The notes beneath the pieces were generated by a model. It saw nothing but the letters and a program-made list of their open reading frames with translations. It did no database searches and was not told the origin of the DNA. The position numbers and the translations under genes are program-made. This document shows, one piece after another, positions 33,485-43,528 of a DNA stretch of 64,000 bases; position 1 is the stretch's first letter; each line of letters starts with the position of its first letter. The stretch is from Pochonia chlamydosporia 170 (Eukaryota > Ascomycota > Sordariomycetes > Hypocreales > Clavicipitaceae), in contig NC_035793.1 of assembly GCF_001653235.2 (NCBI RefSeq), positions 4,154,001 through 4,218,000 on the forward strand, written 5' to 3'.

Positions 33485-34326
33485 GAACTTGGCCAGGATA
33501 TCGATGGCCCTGGCCCTGGTTGTTTAGGTTCTTCAAACTCATCACTTGTTGAGTCCACCTCGGCCGCACTTCTTGACCCCTCCTGGGCGGAATTAGGTTG
33601 CGACGATAGAATATTGATACCTCGTGACCGGAACCAGAAAGCTATTGCTTACAAAGGGCGGGTGGAAGAGGCACCACGGCCATCGATTCACTTTGGTCGC
33701 ATTGCATCTGGGGATGGCGTTATGAAGAGCAGTCAACACCGTGATGAAATTATGGCCCGAGAGAATGTGATTGCATTTGAGATGGAAGCGGCTGGCGCAT
33801 GGGACTACCTCCCTACTGTAGTCGTTAAGAGTGTGTGCGATTATGCCGACTCCCACAACACTAAAGAATGGCAAAGATGTGCGGCAGCAGCTTGTACGAA
33901 GGCGAGCTTAGAAGAGTGGAGGAGTACAGCAATGCCCTTCAAACCAGGTATGGCGACGACATCAACCCCGAATTTGGATGCCATGGTCTAGCATATAATA
34001 GAAATACTTTATTCATCGATGAAGAGACACCAAAAGAAAAAGGCGTCAGAAGTAGTGCACCACCGAGGTGCCACTTACAACATTCAAGACATAAGTATTA
34101 ACCACCAAGCTCGTGTTACCTTTGGGAACTCGTATCATCATTTTGGAGTAGATACCCATGCCACAGACAGAGCAAGAGATGGTCAGTATGCTTTATATTT
34201 GCCGACTACCCTTATTGTGAAATATTGAAGCGTTGCTAAGGTGTACTTGCTGTGCTTTTAGATGGGTACGATGAATCGTTGAAGCATCCCGAGGGTCTGG
34301 ACTGGGACTCTGATGCTAACGGATAG
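33485..34326 (+). pseudogene. Truncated PNP-domain protein (NLR-head remnant)
   Basis: Exons 33485-33947, 34002-34181 and 34262-34326 join in phase. The first carries the second half of a PNP/UDP-phosphorylase domain: IHFGRIASGDGVMKSSQHRD, NVIAFEMEAAGAWDYLP and VCDYADSHNTKEWQR, clearly homologous to the NLR head at 25153. The next exons encode HRGATYNIQDISINHQARV then FGNSYHHFGVD, a short segment known to follow PNP domains in fungal proteins, and the gene stops at 34326. The first half of the PNP domain is missing and an in-frame TAA lies just upstream, so this is a 5'-truncated copy. It could still be translated as a fragment, but no good ATG precedes the domain. Confidence 0.65.
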
Positions 34327-34574
34327 GTAAACGGCATACGCGAGAAGCAGAGACATGTTACGTGACTCCAAGTGTAATGGGGTGTAATGGGGTGGCCCAT
34401 GGTCGTGTATAGAAGTAATATTTTAGCTGTGTAGTGCATTGGAGTAATCAGAAATATGGAATCATGCTACAAAGAGTTATTCGTGTAATATTTTGCCACA
34501 TAGTTGACGCAACACCGAAATGAGAATCAAGTTGAACTACTTGTCGCCAATGTAGATTGCCTCTCGTGATACCC
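34327..34574. other. Intergenic
   Basis: This is a short AT-rich spacer containing a duplicated GTGTAATGGGGTG-like word at about 34371-34394. No gene is seen. Confidence 0.5.
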
Positions 34575-34724
34575 TCAATCATCCACCGACTCGAAATTAT
34601 AGTATGCGTACTTGATGTAGTCACCAGTAGGTCCCAGCCATTCCACAAGAATAGATACCTCTTTACTTGCCGCTATAACCAGTTTGTTTCCCAGCTCCCT
34701 TGCCAGCTCCTTGTGCTGGTCTAG
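34575..34724 (-). CDS. Orphan terminal exon-like frame (49 residues)
   Basis: On the minus strand, directly after a good acceptor (TTTGCAG at 34725-34731), a frame of 49 residues reads DQHKELARELGNKLVIAAS, then EVSILVEWLGPTGDYIKYAYYNFE, and ends at a TGA. It has clear amphipathic protein character. A GTGAGT donor lies 45 nt upstream, just past the stop of the HET-like gene. I could not join it to that gene in frame, so it is either the last exon of a mis-modelled gene or the remnant of a lost one. Confidence 0.35.
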   Translation of the reverse strand, partial: LDQHKELARELGNKLVIAASKEVSILVEWLGPTGDYIKYAYYNFESVDD

Positions 34725-34799
34725 CTGCAAACATTAAATAGTCCTTCTCATATTGCTACATAAACTCACATTCCAAAGTCATCATTAACAAGCCAAGTC

Positions 34800-36967
34800 T
34801 CAGCGAACTTGCGACAACGGCCTCTGCAACCCAAACCGGAATCGATTCACTCGGAACATCTGTTCCAACACAGGCGTCTCCATCCTCAGCACCGTCTCCC
34901 GATAGAACGTCTGGCTCTTCCAAGCATAAGAGCATAGAATGGCTCGCTGCTTCCCTCCTTCATGCCCACACATGAGCACCGCTACTGGCGGCCTGACGGC
35001 CAGGAACATGGTCACAGTCAAGGTATATGTATCGACAAGCGTAAACACCTTCATGGCACCATAAGGGCTATTTTTAGCCTGCTCAACCATTGCTTTGACT
35101 TGTGGATCCATAGTTGGGTCAACACCAACGCATTCTTTGTGTTCGTTCATCATATGCTTCGATATTGAGCTGCCAGACGGGCTCCAATGCAGGCGACCCA
35201 TGTACGCACCAAAGATGTGTGATTCAATTGTTGCGAGGTCGAGGTAGCCTTCAAAACCGAAAAACCACGCTTGTGATCCCCATATTTTGCCGGAATACAG
35301 GACACGAACCAGGTAGGGTGATATGATGATGATGAGCAAGGAACCCAGGAGCAAGACGGCGGCTAGGGGGATGGCGACACCGAATGCAATGAGGATAATA
35401 CCAATGAGGAAAAAGAGCGGTGTTGTATGAAGGACTATTCGAGATCCGAGCCGTCTCCACGACTCCCTTCCGACAGAAGCTACGGTGGCAAATGCTTTCC
35501 ATCGTATGGCGGCGCCGAATGCGCCGTCTAACATGACCGTGTCATCGTGGCCTACTCCAGCGACTTGACAATTTGGGTAAATATCCCATAGATTGGAGTT
35601 CCAGGCGTCATCCATGGCTAGCCAAGGCGCATTTTGGTTCTTGGGAAGCATGCAGATGAGGCGCTCGAGGAGCATATCGCTGTCATTGGCAAGAGACAGC
35701 CTGGCAAATGCCTGGAAATCGGAATCTGTTTGGTCGATTTGTGGTCGTTGGAGCAGAAGACCCATAAGCGCATAGGATAAGTCGCCGGGAAGATACTGGG
35801 TTGTGTTTCTGCTTCGCAGACAGTTCAAAGCAATAGAAACTAGCTCTAGAGGACTGAGACTCAGAGTGTTGTTGAAGTGATCGACAAGTTGTCTGGAGAT
35901 GAGTGGATCGTTCCAAACAACGGTAGGAAATTGCTTCTTCGAGATCACTCGAGGAGGACCAGTGTTTCCCCGGGTGTAGACTTTGATATCCTTGTCTGCA
36001 GGACTCAGTAGAGCCTCGGGTAACGTCCACATTCTCTCCCCCCATAGCTGCAACATCGCATCCGGGGTATCCCAGTCTGGTCGCCGACGAGAGGGACCAA
36101 CGGCAATGATGAGAGAATGGGCTCCGCGCATTACATCGCTGATGCGATACACATCATCTTCTACCTGGTCCTCATCTTGCATGCAGCTGCATCCTACCCA
36201 GTAGGCAGGTACGCCAGCATCTCTGGCTGCTCTTTCAGCAATGGAATGAAGGTCCTCAAGATCTTCTTGTTCGAACTGCTCAGCCGTGTATGCTATGAAG
36301 ATGTATGGCATGCCGGCTGTTGACTGGTCGACTTTGCGTACACTGACGCCGCGCATTTGCGATTCAGAAGGCTCTTTCAGGAAACAGAGATATCTTGGAC
36401 CAAGAACACGCGGTATCATAAGGTTGTTGGTCGCTCCAGCGTGAGGAAGAAGATCAACACACTCCGCGCTCTCATAATGATTTCTTGCTGCTTTTGGATA
36501 TCCCCAATAGCGATAGTTGACAGGGTCATACATGCCGTTACGCCTTATCTCACCTTGTGCGGCCTGGGGTTGGCAAAGGAGCTGCGATGCTATATCAGCT
36601 TGACATGATGTAGTTCTACTGGGAAAGGGAAACTCACCAGACACAACATTCCTATGCAAGTGGGAATCCATTTGAGGCATACCATGGCCCAGTCGTCGCT
36701 GGTCCACAGCCCAGGATCTGTGGGGACATTGCTGAAGGGGAAATTGGCTAATTGCATGTAAATTGGGCAGACATTGCGAATGAATGTTCTCCTCCAGGTA
36801 GAATTCTGCGGACCGTCGTAAACATCTTGTGCGGCTTGGACAACAAGTTTGGAAACACGGCCATCAGTTGGGCTGATGTACCTGTCATCGTCTGTTCCCT
36901 CGTGGATTCGTTGCAATATATCTCGGTGACGCTCGTTCGTTGTTGAGGTATAGCTCAACCCAGGCAT
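34800..36967 (-). CDS. HET-like protein with C-terminal membrane helices
   Basis: Two exons, 36967-36638 and 36581-34800 (56-nt intron, phase 0), give 703 residues starting MPGLSYTSTTNERH. The first exon is a conserved-looking charged region (DGRVSKLVVQAAQDVYDGPQ). The middle shows a divergent heterokaryon-incompatibility pattern: PAYWVGCSCMQDEDQVEDDV, YRISDVMRGAHSLIIAVG and LWGERMWTLPEALLSP, corresponding to the usual W-D-xx-C, Y-x-x-A and R-x-W-T-xQE blocks. Around residues 530-575 lie two or three hydrophobic segments (PLFFLIGIILIAFGVAIPLA, VLLLGSLLIIIISPYL). Function is inferred only from the HET-like region, a TIR-related module that can trigger cell death in fungi. The membrane part is unusual for HET proteins. 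Some databases label this family with unrelated enzyme names. Confidence 0.7.
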
Positions 36968-37203
36968 TTGGTAGGAGTTTGGATATTCCCATCGGGCCCT
37001 GGCTCTTTCGTGGAAAAGATTCGCATAGCCTCTTTGATACGTTCGGTGATGGTGCTACTTGCGTTAGAATTCATTGTGGCTTTGTTTGCAACGATCTCGT
37101 GATTATTATTACATACATGGCCAACTGCGGTGATAGTATCAGCTATACCGCGTGATCCTCCCCGTTCAACGGCCTCCTATAGAAAACGTCACTATACTAC
37201 TTC

Positions 37204-37726
37204 TCAAAGCATCTTCCGGACAAGTCGTACCATAAATGGTTCCCTCTGGTTAGGCTGTTTGTCCTGGTGAGGCTAAGTTTACATCGTTAGCATCTACTAC
37301 AGGGCATACAAAGCAAGGCACACCTACTTGGTTTGCCGGGTTGTAACCCATATGAGGTTGAATGGGACTGGGGATGAAGTTTGGTTGCTGTGGATGCCAC
37401 GGTTGATGCTGCCAGGCAGTCTGATGTGTACTAACCCCAGGTGGTGCTGCAGGTATCTGGGCTTGGGCTAGTCCAGGAGCATTCTGTATGGGAACATTCT
37501 GGCGTCGTTGGCCAGGCTGATAGTGTCCACCGTGAGGTTGAGAATTCGGCTGTGCAGAGTTCTGTTCTTGTACAGGACTAACATGAGAACCTGGCTGATA
37601 GCCACCACCATGAGGTTGAGAATTCGACTGTGCAGAGTGCTGTTCTTGCACAGGACTAACACGGGAACCTGGCTGATAGCCACCACCATGAGCTGGTGGC
37701 ATGGAAGGATCGTTTACTTGAGACAT
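37204..37726 (-). CDS. Pro/Gln/Gly-rich low-complexity protein with 26-residue repeats
   Basis: From an ATG at 37726 (MSQVNDPSMPPAHGGGYQPG) the frame encodes three 26-residue units built on PHGGGYQPGS-VSPVQEQ-SAQ-NSQ (78-bp DNA repeats). A Gln/Pro/His-rich middle follows (AWQHQPWHPQQPNF), then MGYNPANQ. There a GTAGGT donor (37327) and an acceptor at 37264 allow a 64-nt intron, after which the protein ends with REPFMVRLVRKML at 37204. Without splicing it ends at 37250. No known domain is present. GYQPG-type repeats in a Pro/Gln-rich context are typical of disordered, often membrane- or RNP-associated proteins. I do not assign a function. Confidence 0.5.
37527..37700. repeat. 78-bp tandem coding repeat
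   Basis: The unit beginning CCACC(A/G)TGAGGTTGAGAA recurs at 37527 and 37605 with few differences. A partial third copy starts at 37683. The period of exactly 78 bp keeps the frame of the Pro/Gln-rich protein, so copy number could vary between strains without disrupting it. Confidence 0.85.
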
Positions 37727-38636
37727 AGTTGAGAACCTGAGTTGTACCCTTGTCACCTGGTTCAGTTAGCTGTAACCTGTATTGGATGGAAAAGTGTAAA
37801 CAAACCAATCGTTGAGTGAATATGTTAAACAAAAGATAGTACCGTGGAGTTACACACCTTGCATCTTTTACTTTCACGAGGGAAAAGAGCTGGTGGTTTC
37901 CAAAGTTGACTGACTTGTTCATAGGAGATATATATATATGTGCAGACGTGCGAGTCTGCACACCACTTTAAACACTGAGCTGAATCAGCAAACCAGTGAC
38001 TTTCCTCTTTCTTTTTCTTCTTGTTTTCGACATTTCGATTGCACCTCTACCTAGAATTACCAGCACAACTGAAACAAATTGCCATTAATATTGGCCACCT
38101 CGGCATATAAGGCAGAGGCTGTAAGTGGACAGCGGCAAGGATGGACTTGGGTTGCTTCCCGCTGAGGATTTGTGGCTTTGGAATAGTTAGCGCCATACCT
38201 CTATGCTTCGTGGTATATTGGGACGGAAAGCTGAAAGGGATTGAACGCCACGACGGGGAGCCACAGCTTCGGCTTATAAAGCAAAGGCTGTAAGTGGACA
38301 GTCTTAAGGATCAACCTGGGTTGCTTCCCGCTGAGAATTTGTGGCTTTGGGATAATTAGCGCCATACCCTTATGCTTCGTGATATGTTGGGATGGAAAGC
38401 TGAAAGGGGCTGAACGCCACGACGGAGAGCCACAGCCTTGTTGACCCAAGCTGGGACATACAATGTTGGGAAAAGACTACGCAATACTTGTTTGACAGTA
38501 TATGTGTACAGTTTAGTCAGTGTTGATTGATGACAGATGTAGAAATTCCTCGAGTTTGTTGAAATATTGCTTGTGTCCCATTCCACCGCGGGTAAATTTT
38601 GCCTCTGCTGGCTAAACCATTTCGGAGTTTGCAGGG
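37727..38636. other. Intergenic with tandem duplication
   Basis: Between the divergent Pro/Gln-rich gene and the CorA-like gene. A short TATATATATA run at about 37930-37940 may serve as a core promoter. The main content is the 169-bp tandem duplication described separately. Confidence 0.5.
38101..38438. repeat. 169-bp direct tandem duplication, two diverged copies
   Basis: Copy 1 (38101-38269) and copy 2 (38270-38438) both run from CGGC(A/T)TATAA through GAGGCTGTAAGTGGACAG-like, GGGTTGCTTCCCGCTGAG and GAACGCCACGACGG(G/A)GAGCC. They differ at roughly one base in eight, with a one-base length change near the start. Most differences are transitions. No coding function is evident in either strand. 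Confidence 0.85.
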
Positions 38637-40332
38637 ATGGCCGGCTTTTGCGACAACAAACGTCAGTATTCTGCATTCTTTGGTGCCCAAGAGACGACTG
38701 ATGATAGTACGACATGTTTTAAGCACATAGATTGGCCCATAGTACCTGGAGGCAAGTTTTGGAACAGTATAATTTCAGTTAGTTTTGTGAAATCTGACAC
38801 TTCTATGACAGCCACTACGAGTACCCTGCGTAGTTTAATCACTAGTCAAGAACCGCAGATACGAGTCATGTATTGTCCCATTTTCTTTTCTTGCACCCTG
38901 AAATGCATTAGTCTCAGTCTACTAATGAAGTTTTGGACTCTGATATGTACAGATTTTCGCCTCTCGATCTTTCGGGAGATCGCACGCTTCTCGGACTATT
39001 CCAACATTATGGCATCCCGGCCGATTTCCTCACCGAAAGACTTCGCTCCGTGACACAGGCCAATAGTACACGTATTTTGCCCGACGGATCTCGAGGTGTG
39101 TCGCTACTCTACTTTCTCCGAGCTGTTCCTGAATCTTTCTTGTCAATATAACGTTAACAATTCAGCTTCATGGTTCCACTACCTTTGCAAGAACCTGGAT
39201 GTTGGTTATCCTACCCAGAAGCCGCATTCAGGCTATACTTCTACCGGTTTGGAGATTATAGAACTTCATGGAGACAACCAGGTGCGGTCCAAGCAGTTCA
39301 AGAACGATAATTGGACTTGGCTTCGCAGTGCCTTTTTCCTGAAAAGTGGTGGCTCAGAAATTAGACTCGAAAATGGTCCAACTTCCAAACCATGTACAAC
39401 TTTGATTTGCTTCGGCGCTCCAAAGTCTTTGGAAAAGAGGTTCGAAGACCTTGCAACCAGCCCAAGTTGGACTCAATGTGTCGATGCGCCTTACAATTTG
39501 TTTGTGATTGTGCTCGACGAACTCTTTCTCGAAATGGATGAGCAAGCCTGGAGACTCGCTGGCGTATTCCGCGGCGTTGAGACTGTAAGTTGCGCTGGGC
39601 ATTACTACAAGATATCATGGTAATTGACCAGACATAGGCAGCCATCACGAACGCCAAGAAAACATTGGAAGTTTGGATAACGCCCTCGCGACAAGACATT
39701 ACCGGACTACATAATATCGCAAAGCATTGCATATACTTGAGAGAAGCATTTGATGCCGTAATTATGACTGTTGAGGGCTTGATCGAACAGCACCTTGGGG
39801 GTTACCCCGAAACATCAGAGCGTGAGTCGACGAGTTCGATGCTCAAGTACAAATTGGGGCTTTTCCGTGCTGTCAATTTGCGACTGGCTAGTTTGGATAA
39901 GAGAATTAGCAATATTCTCAGCTTGGTGAATAATTCATTAATCGTTTGTGTTATGGAGACTACTAATCATATCTGTAGTCTTTCAATCTGCAAACTGCAC
40001 AAGACAGCAGATTAATGCAAAAAGACAGCAACACAATGAAGTCGATTGCCGTATTGGCTCTCGTATTCTTACCTGCCTCAACTGTTGCTGTACGTTATTC
40101 TCTCGCAGCCATTGTTACTTCTTCCTCTAACTATTCTCTTGTGAAGGCAATATTTAGCAGTCCCTTTTTCTCAATGGATGATGCGGTTTCTCCTCAAAAG
40201 TTTAGAGTGTCAGGGGAGCTCTGGATCTTTTGGAGCATTGTCGCCCCCATGACTCTGGCAGTGGTGGCTATGTGGCTGGCATATGACCGCATGGCCGTAA
40301 GAAGGTGGGAGAAGGATCTTCAGAGCCATTGA
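38637..40332 (+). CDS. CorA-like membrane protein (fungal HET/CorA-type family)
   Basis: Six exons (38637-38869, 38953-39095, 39166-39584, 39638-39925, 39979-40089, 40147-40332) give about 459 residues. All joins are in phase with normal GT/AG. The N-terminal half is soluble, with LDLSGDRTLLGLFQHYGIPADF and ASWFHYLCKNLDVGYP. The C-terminal part holds the CorA-like helix FNLQTAQDSRLMQKDSNTMK followed by two membrane helices: SIAVLALVFLPASTVAAIF, with the short loop FSSPFFSM where true Mg2+ channels carry GMN, and IFWSIVAPMTLAVVAMWLAY. The lost GMN argues against ion transport. Many filamentous fungi have such CorA-like proteins near HET and NLR genes, where a signalling or membrane-disrupting role is suspected but unproven. 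The start in exon 1 is the least certain part. Confidence 0.78.
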
Positions 40333-40465
40333 CACAATACCAAGGATGAGGATACGGGGGGGGACAAAGGTATCCATAAGCTTAGTACATAAATCGTTAT
40401 ATCACGCTACGCAAGATATAAATGAGAGGAGTACAATGCCACGCTTAAATCTCGAGCCGCCCACA

Positions 40466-40640
40466 TCAACACTCATCATCACCAACACCCGCATCAACCT
40501 TGACCATCACTTTGCCTCTTGCATGTCTTCCACCCAACTTTTCATCAGCCTTATCCGCTTCTTCAAACGGCCAAACTCTATCCCTCACGGCCTTGATCTC
40601 CCCCTCCATGAGCCATACGCATGTCCGTCGAGGCTGGTGG
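40466..40640 (-). pseudogene. C-terminal fragment of a medium-chain (quinone/alcohol) dehydrogenase
   Basis: On the minus strand a frame reads VWLMEGEIKAVRDRVWPFEE, then ADKADEKLGGRHARGKVMVK, and stops at 40466. This is the typical end of MDR-family quinone oxidoreductases and alcohol dehydrogenases (…EGKIKPVVDRVFPFEEA…GKVVV). Nothing upstream supplies the catalytic or Rossmann part, so it is an isolated 3' scrap. Confidence 0.5.
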
Positions 40641-40693
40641 TCGCAATGATACTTGATGTAGCTAGTTAGCGAGTGATCTTAGAAGCGGCTAGA

Positions 40694-41231
40694 TCAAGTT
40701 ATTCCACCATGAAATCTTACATGCTCTGCCGTCACCGGCGCGTCAGGCTTCGGTACGTAAAGTTGTGTAAATTCGAAAAAGTGACGGTCAAAACTAATGT
40801 ATTTGTCTCCCATCGTAACCTCCTGCTGGTGCAGTGGGTTGTCTGTTAGCCCTGTTAAAAGTTCAGGAACCCCCGCCGTGGAACTCGACCAGTGCAACAC
40901 TATCCTCATCCTTGTAGCAAGATGGGACGATACTGATGCTCTGCCATAGTTTTTCTTTTCCTTTCTCCGCTACCTTACCATCGATGCCGGTCATGAGTGC
41001 GTCCTGCAAGCTATCATCGGACTCAGGCGCTGGGAGACCTCTAAGTAGGAAAACAAGGCCTCTCAGTTCCTTGCTTGAGCTATTGTTTTCATCATGTACA
41101 TACCGTCCTGACCAGGAACGCATATATATGAATGTGACGAGAAGGACACAACTGATCCCGAAGACCTCCCAAACTCCGCCGTGTAAACGTGCAGAAACTC
41201 CGTCGAGTACCGAAATGGTAAGTAGAGACAT
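40694..41231 (-). pseudogene. SERAC1/alpha-beta-hydrolase-type NLR N-terminus, frameshifted and truncated
   Basis: From an ATG at 41231 the frame shows a membrane helix (VWEVFGISCVLLVTFIYMRSW). It then shows the pattern that precedes the hydrolase domain in fungal SERAC1/NACHT proteins: ELRGLVFLLRGLPAPESDDS, a coiled middle, SCYKDEDSVALVEFHGG, and after a frame change LLTGLTDNPLHQ, ISFDRHFFEFTQLYVPKPDA and PVTAEHV. The frame change coincides with a run of five G (forward-strand C at 40870-40874). One base fewer would keep the frame. The hydrolase core and everything after it are absent. It is a truncated NLR remnant. Confidence 0.65.
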
Positions 41232-41347
41232 GCCGAGAGCTCAGGGATAGCGCAGGAAAGTTATACATAAGCTCACTAAGCAGTGGGTGATTTGCGCCAA
41301 AGTTATTGTGGCTAAAAGCGTCAGTGCAAAGCGTCATGATTCCGGTT

Positions 41348-42300
41348 TTATAACAGCCCTTCGGATACTTGGATCTGGTCTCCTTTTCGATCAACTAGAA
41401 GCTTCATAATTTCTGCACCATTTCCAACCGCCACATCAACTAATCCTTCTGTAACTTGGAACTCGCCTCTTCGGTCAAGCAGAAGCAACGTTAGAGTGTT
41501 ATCTTAGAGGTCTCAATACCGATAGCCTCTTTAACCTCTTTTAGCAACCCTATAAACCAAAATAATGATTACGACAGAGCACTTTACTATTAACATATTG
41601 CGTTCATCCACCAGGTTTCTTATCACCTTGATTCCGGGCTTATTCTGGGATGCCTGCACCTGCTAACGGGTCCCTCAGGGGCCTGAAATGCAGCAGAAAA
41701 TGGGAAAGACAAATGGAAAGTTCTGTACTATTCTTGTGGCCAGGCCTGCAATCTCCTAATCACAGTATTACGCTTATTCCCCTCTGCATAGTTGAGTGAT
41801 GTCTGATCGTCTGTATCCTTCAAGCTAGGATTAACTTTCCCTGTAGCAAGAAGACGCTATACCACGGCATTATGACTATTCTTAGCAGCGTAGCTAAGTA
41901 GCATCTAACTATATTTATTCTTATAGTTAGCATTAACCTAGCTTGTGGTAAAAATACTACCTTTATCTTTTAAGTTAGCATTAATCTAGCCTATAGTAAG
42001 AAGATACTATACTATAAAACTATAACTATTTATAGCTATATAGCTAAGTAGTATCTAACTATATTTATTCTTAGAGTTAGTATTAACCTAGCCTGTAGTA
42101 AGAAGATGCTGCACTATAGAACCGTAACTATTCTTGGCGGTATAGCTCAGCGGCATCTAACTATATTTATTCTTAGAGTTAGTATTAACCTAGCCTATGG
42201 CAAGAAGACTCTACACTACGGTATTATAACTATTTAGGGCTGTATAGCTAAGGGGCGTCTGGCTGCCTCTGTCCTTTTTGTCTATTTTGATTCCGTTCCT
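41348..42300 (-). pseudogene. Decayed ankyrin-repeat array and NLR C-terminus (RIP-like)
   Basis: Read on the minus strand, 42300-41770 is built of about five ~102-bp units. They translate as degenerate ankyrin repeats (LLSYAAKNSHNAVV, RLLATGKVNPSLKDTDDQT) with TAG where Gln codons belong and very high TpA content. Downstream, 41540-41348 keeps LLLDRRGEFQVTEG, VDVAVGNGAEIMKLLVDRKG and DQIQVSEGLL ending in TAA, the ITEEVV-type repeat found at the C-terminus of fungal ankyrin NLRs. No NACHT part remains next to it. CAG-to-TAG changes and the TpA bias fit repeat-induced point mutation of a tandem coding repeat. Confidence 0.72.
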
Positions 42301-42964
42301 AACTAACTCCGTGAAGACTTCCACTACACTAAAATCTGCCGCGAGGAGAAAGATTGCCATGCGCTATAGGATATAGGCGTGCAGATCACTGCCTGCACTT
42401 GGGTTTTTGCTCTGACCGGCAAAAGCACTCCCATAAATTGGGCGTATAGCTACTGAGGATAATAAATAGCGGATCTACTGGGTAGTTGGCAATGTTCCAA
42501 CATCAATAGCCCTTACAGCGTGCCGATCCGCTTGAGGCGCTGAAAATCTTATCGGTCACGCCGTCCTATACTCAAGTTTCTTTTGTTTCTCGACCAACTC
42601 AATGGCGATCCTGTCACAAGCTGCCTTTAGGATACTTCATTTTGTTCCTCTTGTGCAAACACACCGTGGCAGTGGCGAGTGTGCCCCCTATGACACAGTG
42701 GATCGGCGGCTTATTGCTCTTTTGTTGCCTTTTCCCATCGCCACATACCGGGTTGTGGGCAACTTTTGCTATATGTAGCAATGAAAGTGTGAGGCTATAA
42801 ATGCTTGGGAATACAGAAGGCAGGGCGTAGCAAAATATGTGAAAGTTTATATAAGAAATTCGGGCTGCCCAGAACATTGGTGCTGGCTTTGCTCATGCTA
42901 ACGACCTCAACGTACGTGTGTTTCAATTCTTCCCATTTTAGACCATTTCAAACAGAAAAGCAAA
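42301..42964. other. Intergenic upstream of secreted-protein gene
   Basis: This is spacer between the ankyrin remnant and the secreted-protein gene. Its left end may still contain unreadable remnant of the same NLR. No gene is seen. Confidence 0.5.
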
Positions 42965-43528
42965 ATGAAGACTTTCTGCCTCATTGTCGCCACTCTAGTT
43001 GCCCCAGCTGTCTTTGCAGCGCCAAAGAACAGCCAGTCTGAAGGCGACCACTTCCCAGAAGTGATACCTGGCGACGGCCTCCCCTCCCTCGATTTACTCA
43101 ACTTAACATCAGCCGATCTATACGATCCCAATCATGGAGCCAGATTCGGATTCGACGATTCAGATGACGCCGTCGATAATGCGACAGAGGCAGCGGCCGG
43201 TGCTGGGCACTGTCGTACATACTTCACGAGAACACCAGTTTCTGGTGCCAGGGCGTGTCGCAACTACCTTGCCCATGTTGTTGGCTGGAAGAAGTGTAGT
43301 TTACACAAAGGAAAAGATGGACTCTGGGAAGCCACCTTTTGCAGCTCGGGGGACGCTGTAATTGTTGGAGGTAATCCGGCTGACGGTGCTGCAAGCGACT
43401 GCCGTGATGTGGCATTCGGCGTGCAATGGGTCATCAATCACTGTACCCATGATGGCAAAGTCAGGGGACAACGGGCTGCTGCGGGTAATGGAAATCTTAT
43501 TGTTGGGGTTACTGGAAAGCGTCGTTGA
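42965..43528 (+). CDS. Small secreted cysteine-containing protein (effector-like)
   Basis: A single exon of 187 residues. The N-terminus MKTFCLIVATLVAPAVFAAP is a clear signal peptide, cleaved near residue 19. An acidic propeptide-like stretch follows, and then a compact domain with six cysteines: HCRTYF, ACRNYL, KKCSL, TFCSS, DCRDVAFGVQWVIN and NHCTHDG. It ends in a glycine-rich GNGNLIVGV and the basic KRR. The C-D-V-A-x9-C then GQ-A-G-N-x-L-I-V pattern resembles a family of small secreted proteins of unknown function in hypocrealean fungi. There are no transmembrane helix, GPI signal or enzyme motif. Its place between NLR remnants and HET-like genes and beside other secreted-protein genes suggests an interaction role, which is inference. 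Confidence 0.75.
   Translation: MKTFCLIVATLVAPAVFAAPKNSQSEGDHFPEVIPGDGLPSLDLLNLTSADLYDPNHGARFGFDDSDDAVDNATEAAAGAGHCRTYFTRTPVSGARACRNYLAHVVGWKKCSLHKGKDGLWEATFCSSGDAVIVGGNPADGAASDCRDVAFGVQWVINHCTHDGKVRGQRAAAGNGNLIVGVTGKRR

Noticed and set aside
37204..37726. CRISPR-like array suggested by regular 78-bp repeats
   Set aside because: The units are contiguous in-frame coding repeats with no spacers, and the genome is fungal.
38637..40332. True Mg2+ channel (CorA)
   Set aside because: The two C-terminal helices fit CorA, but the GMN selectivity motif is replaced by SSPFF, so ion transport is not claimed.
41770..42300. Non-coding satellite
   Set aside because: The ~102-bp period and the translation with TAG read as Gln show an ankyrin array, so it is a decayed coding repeat.
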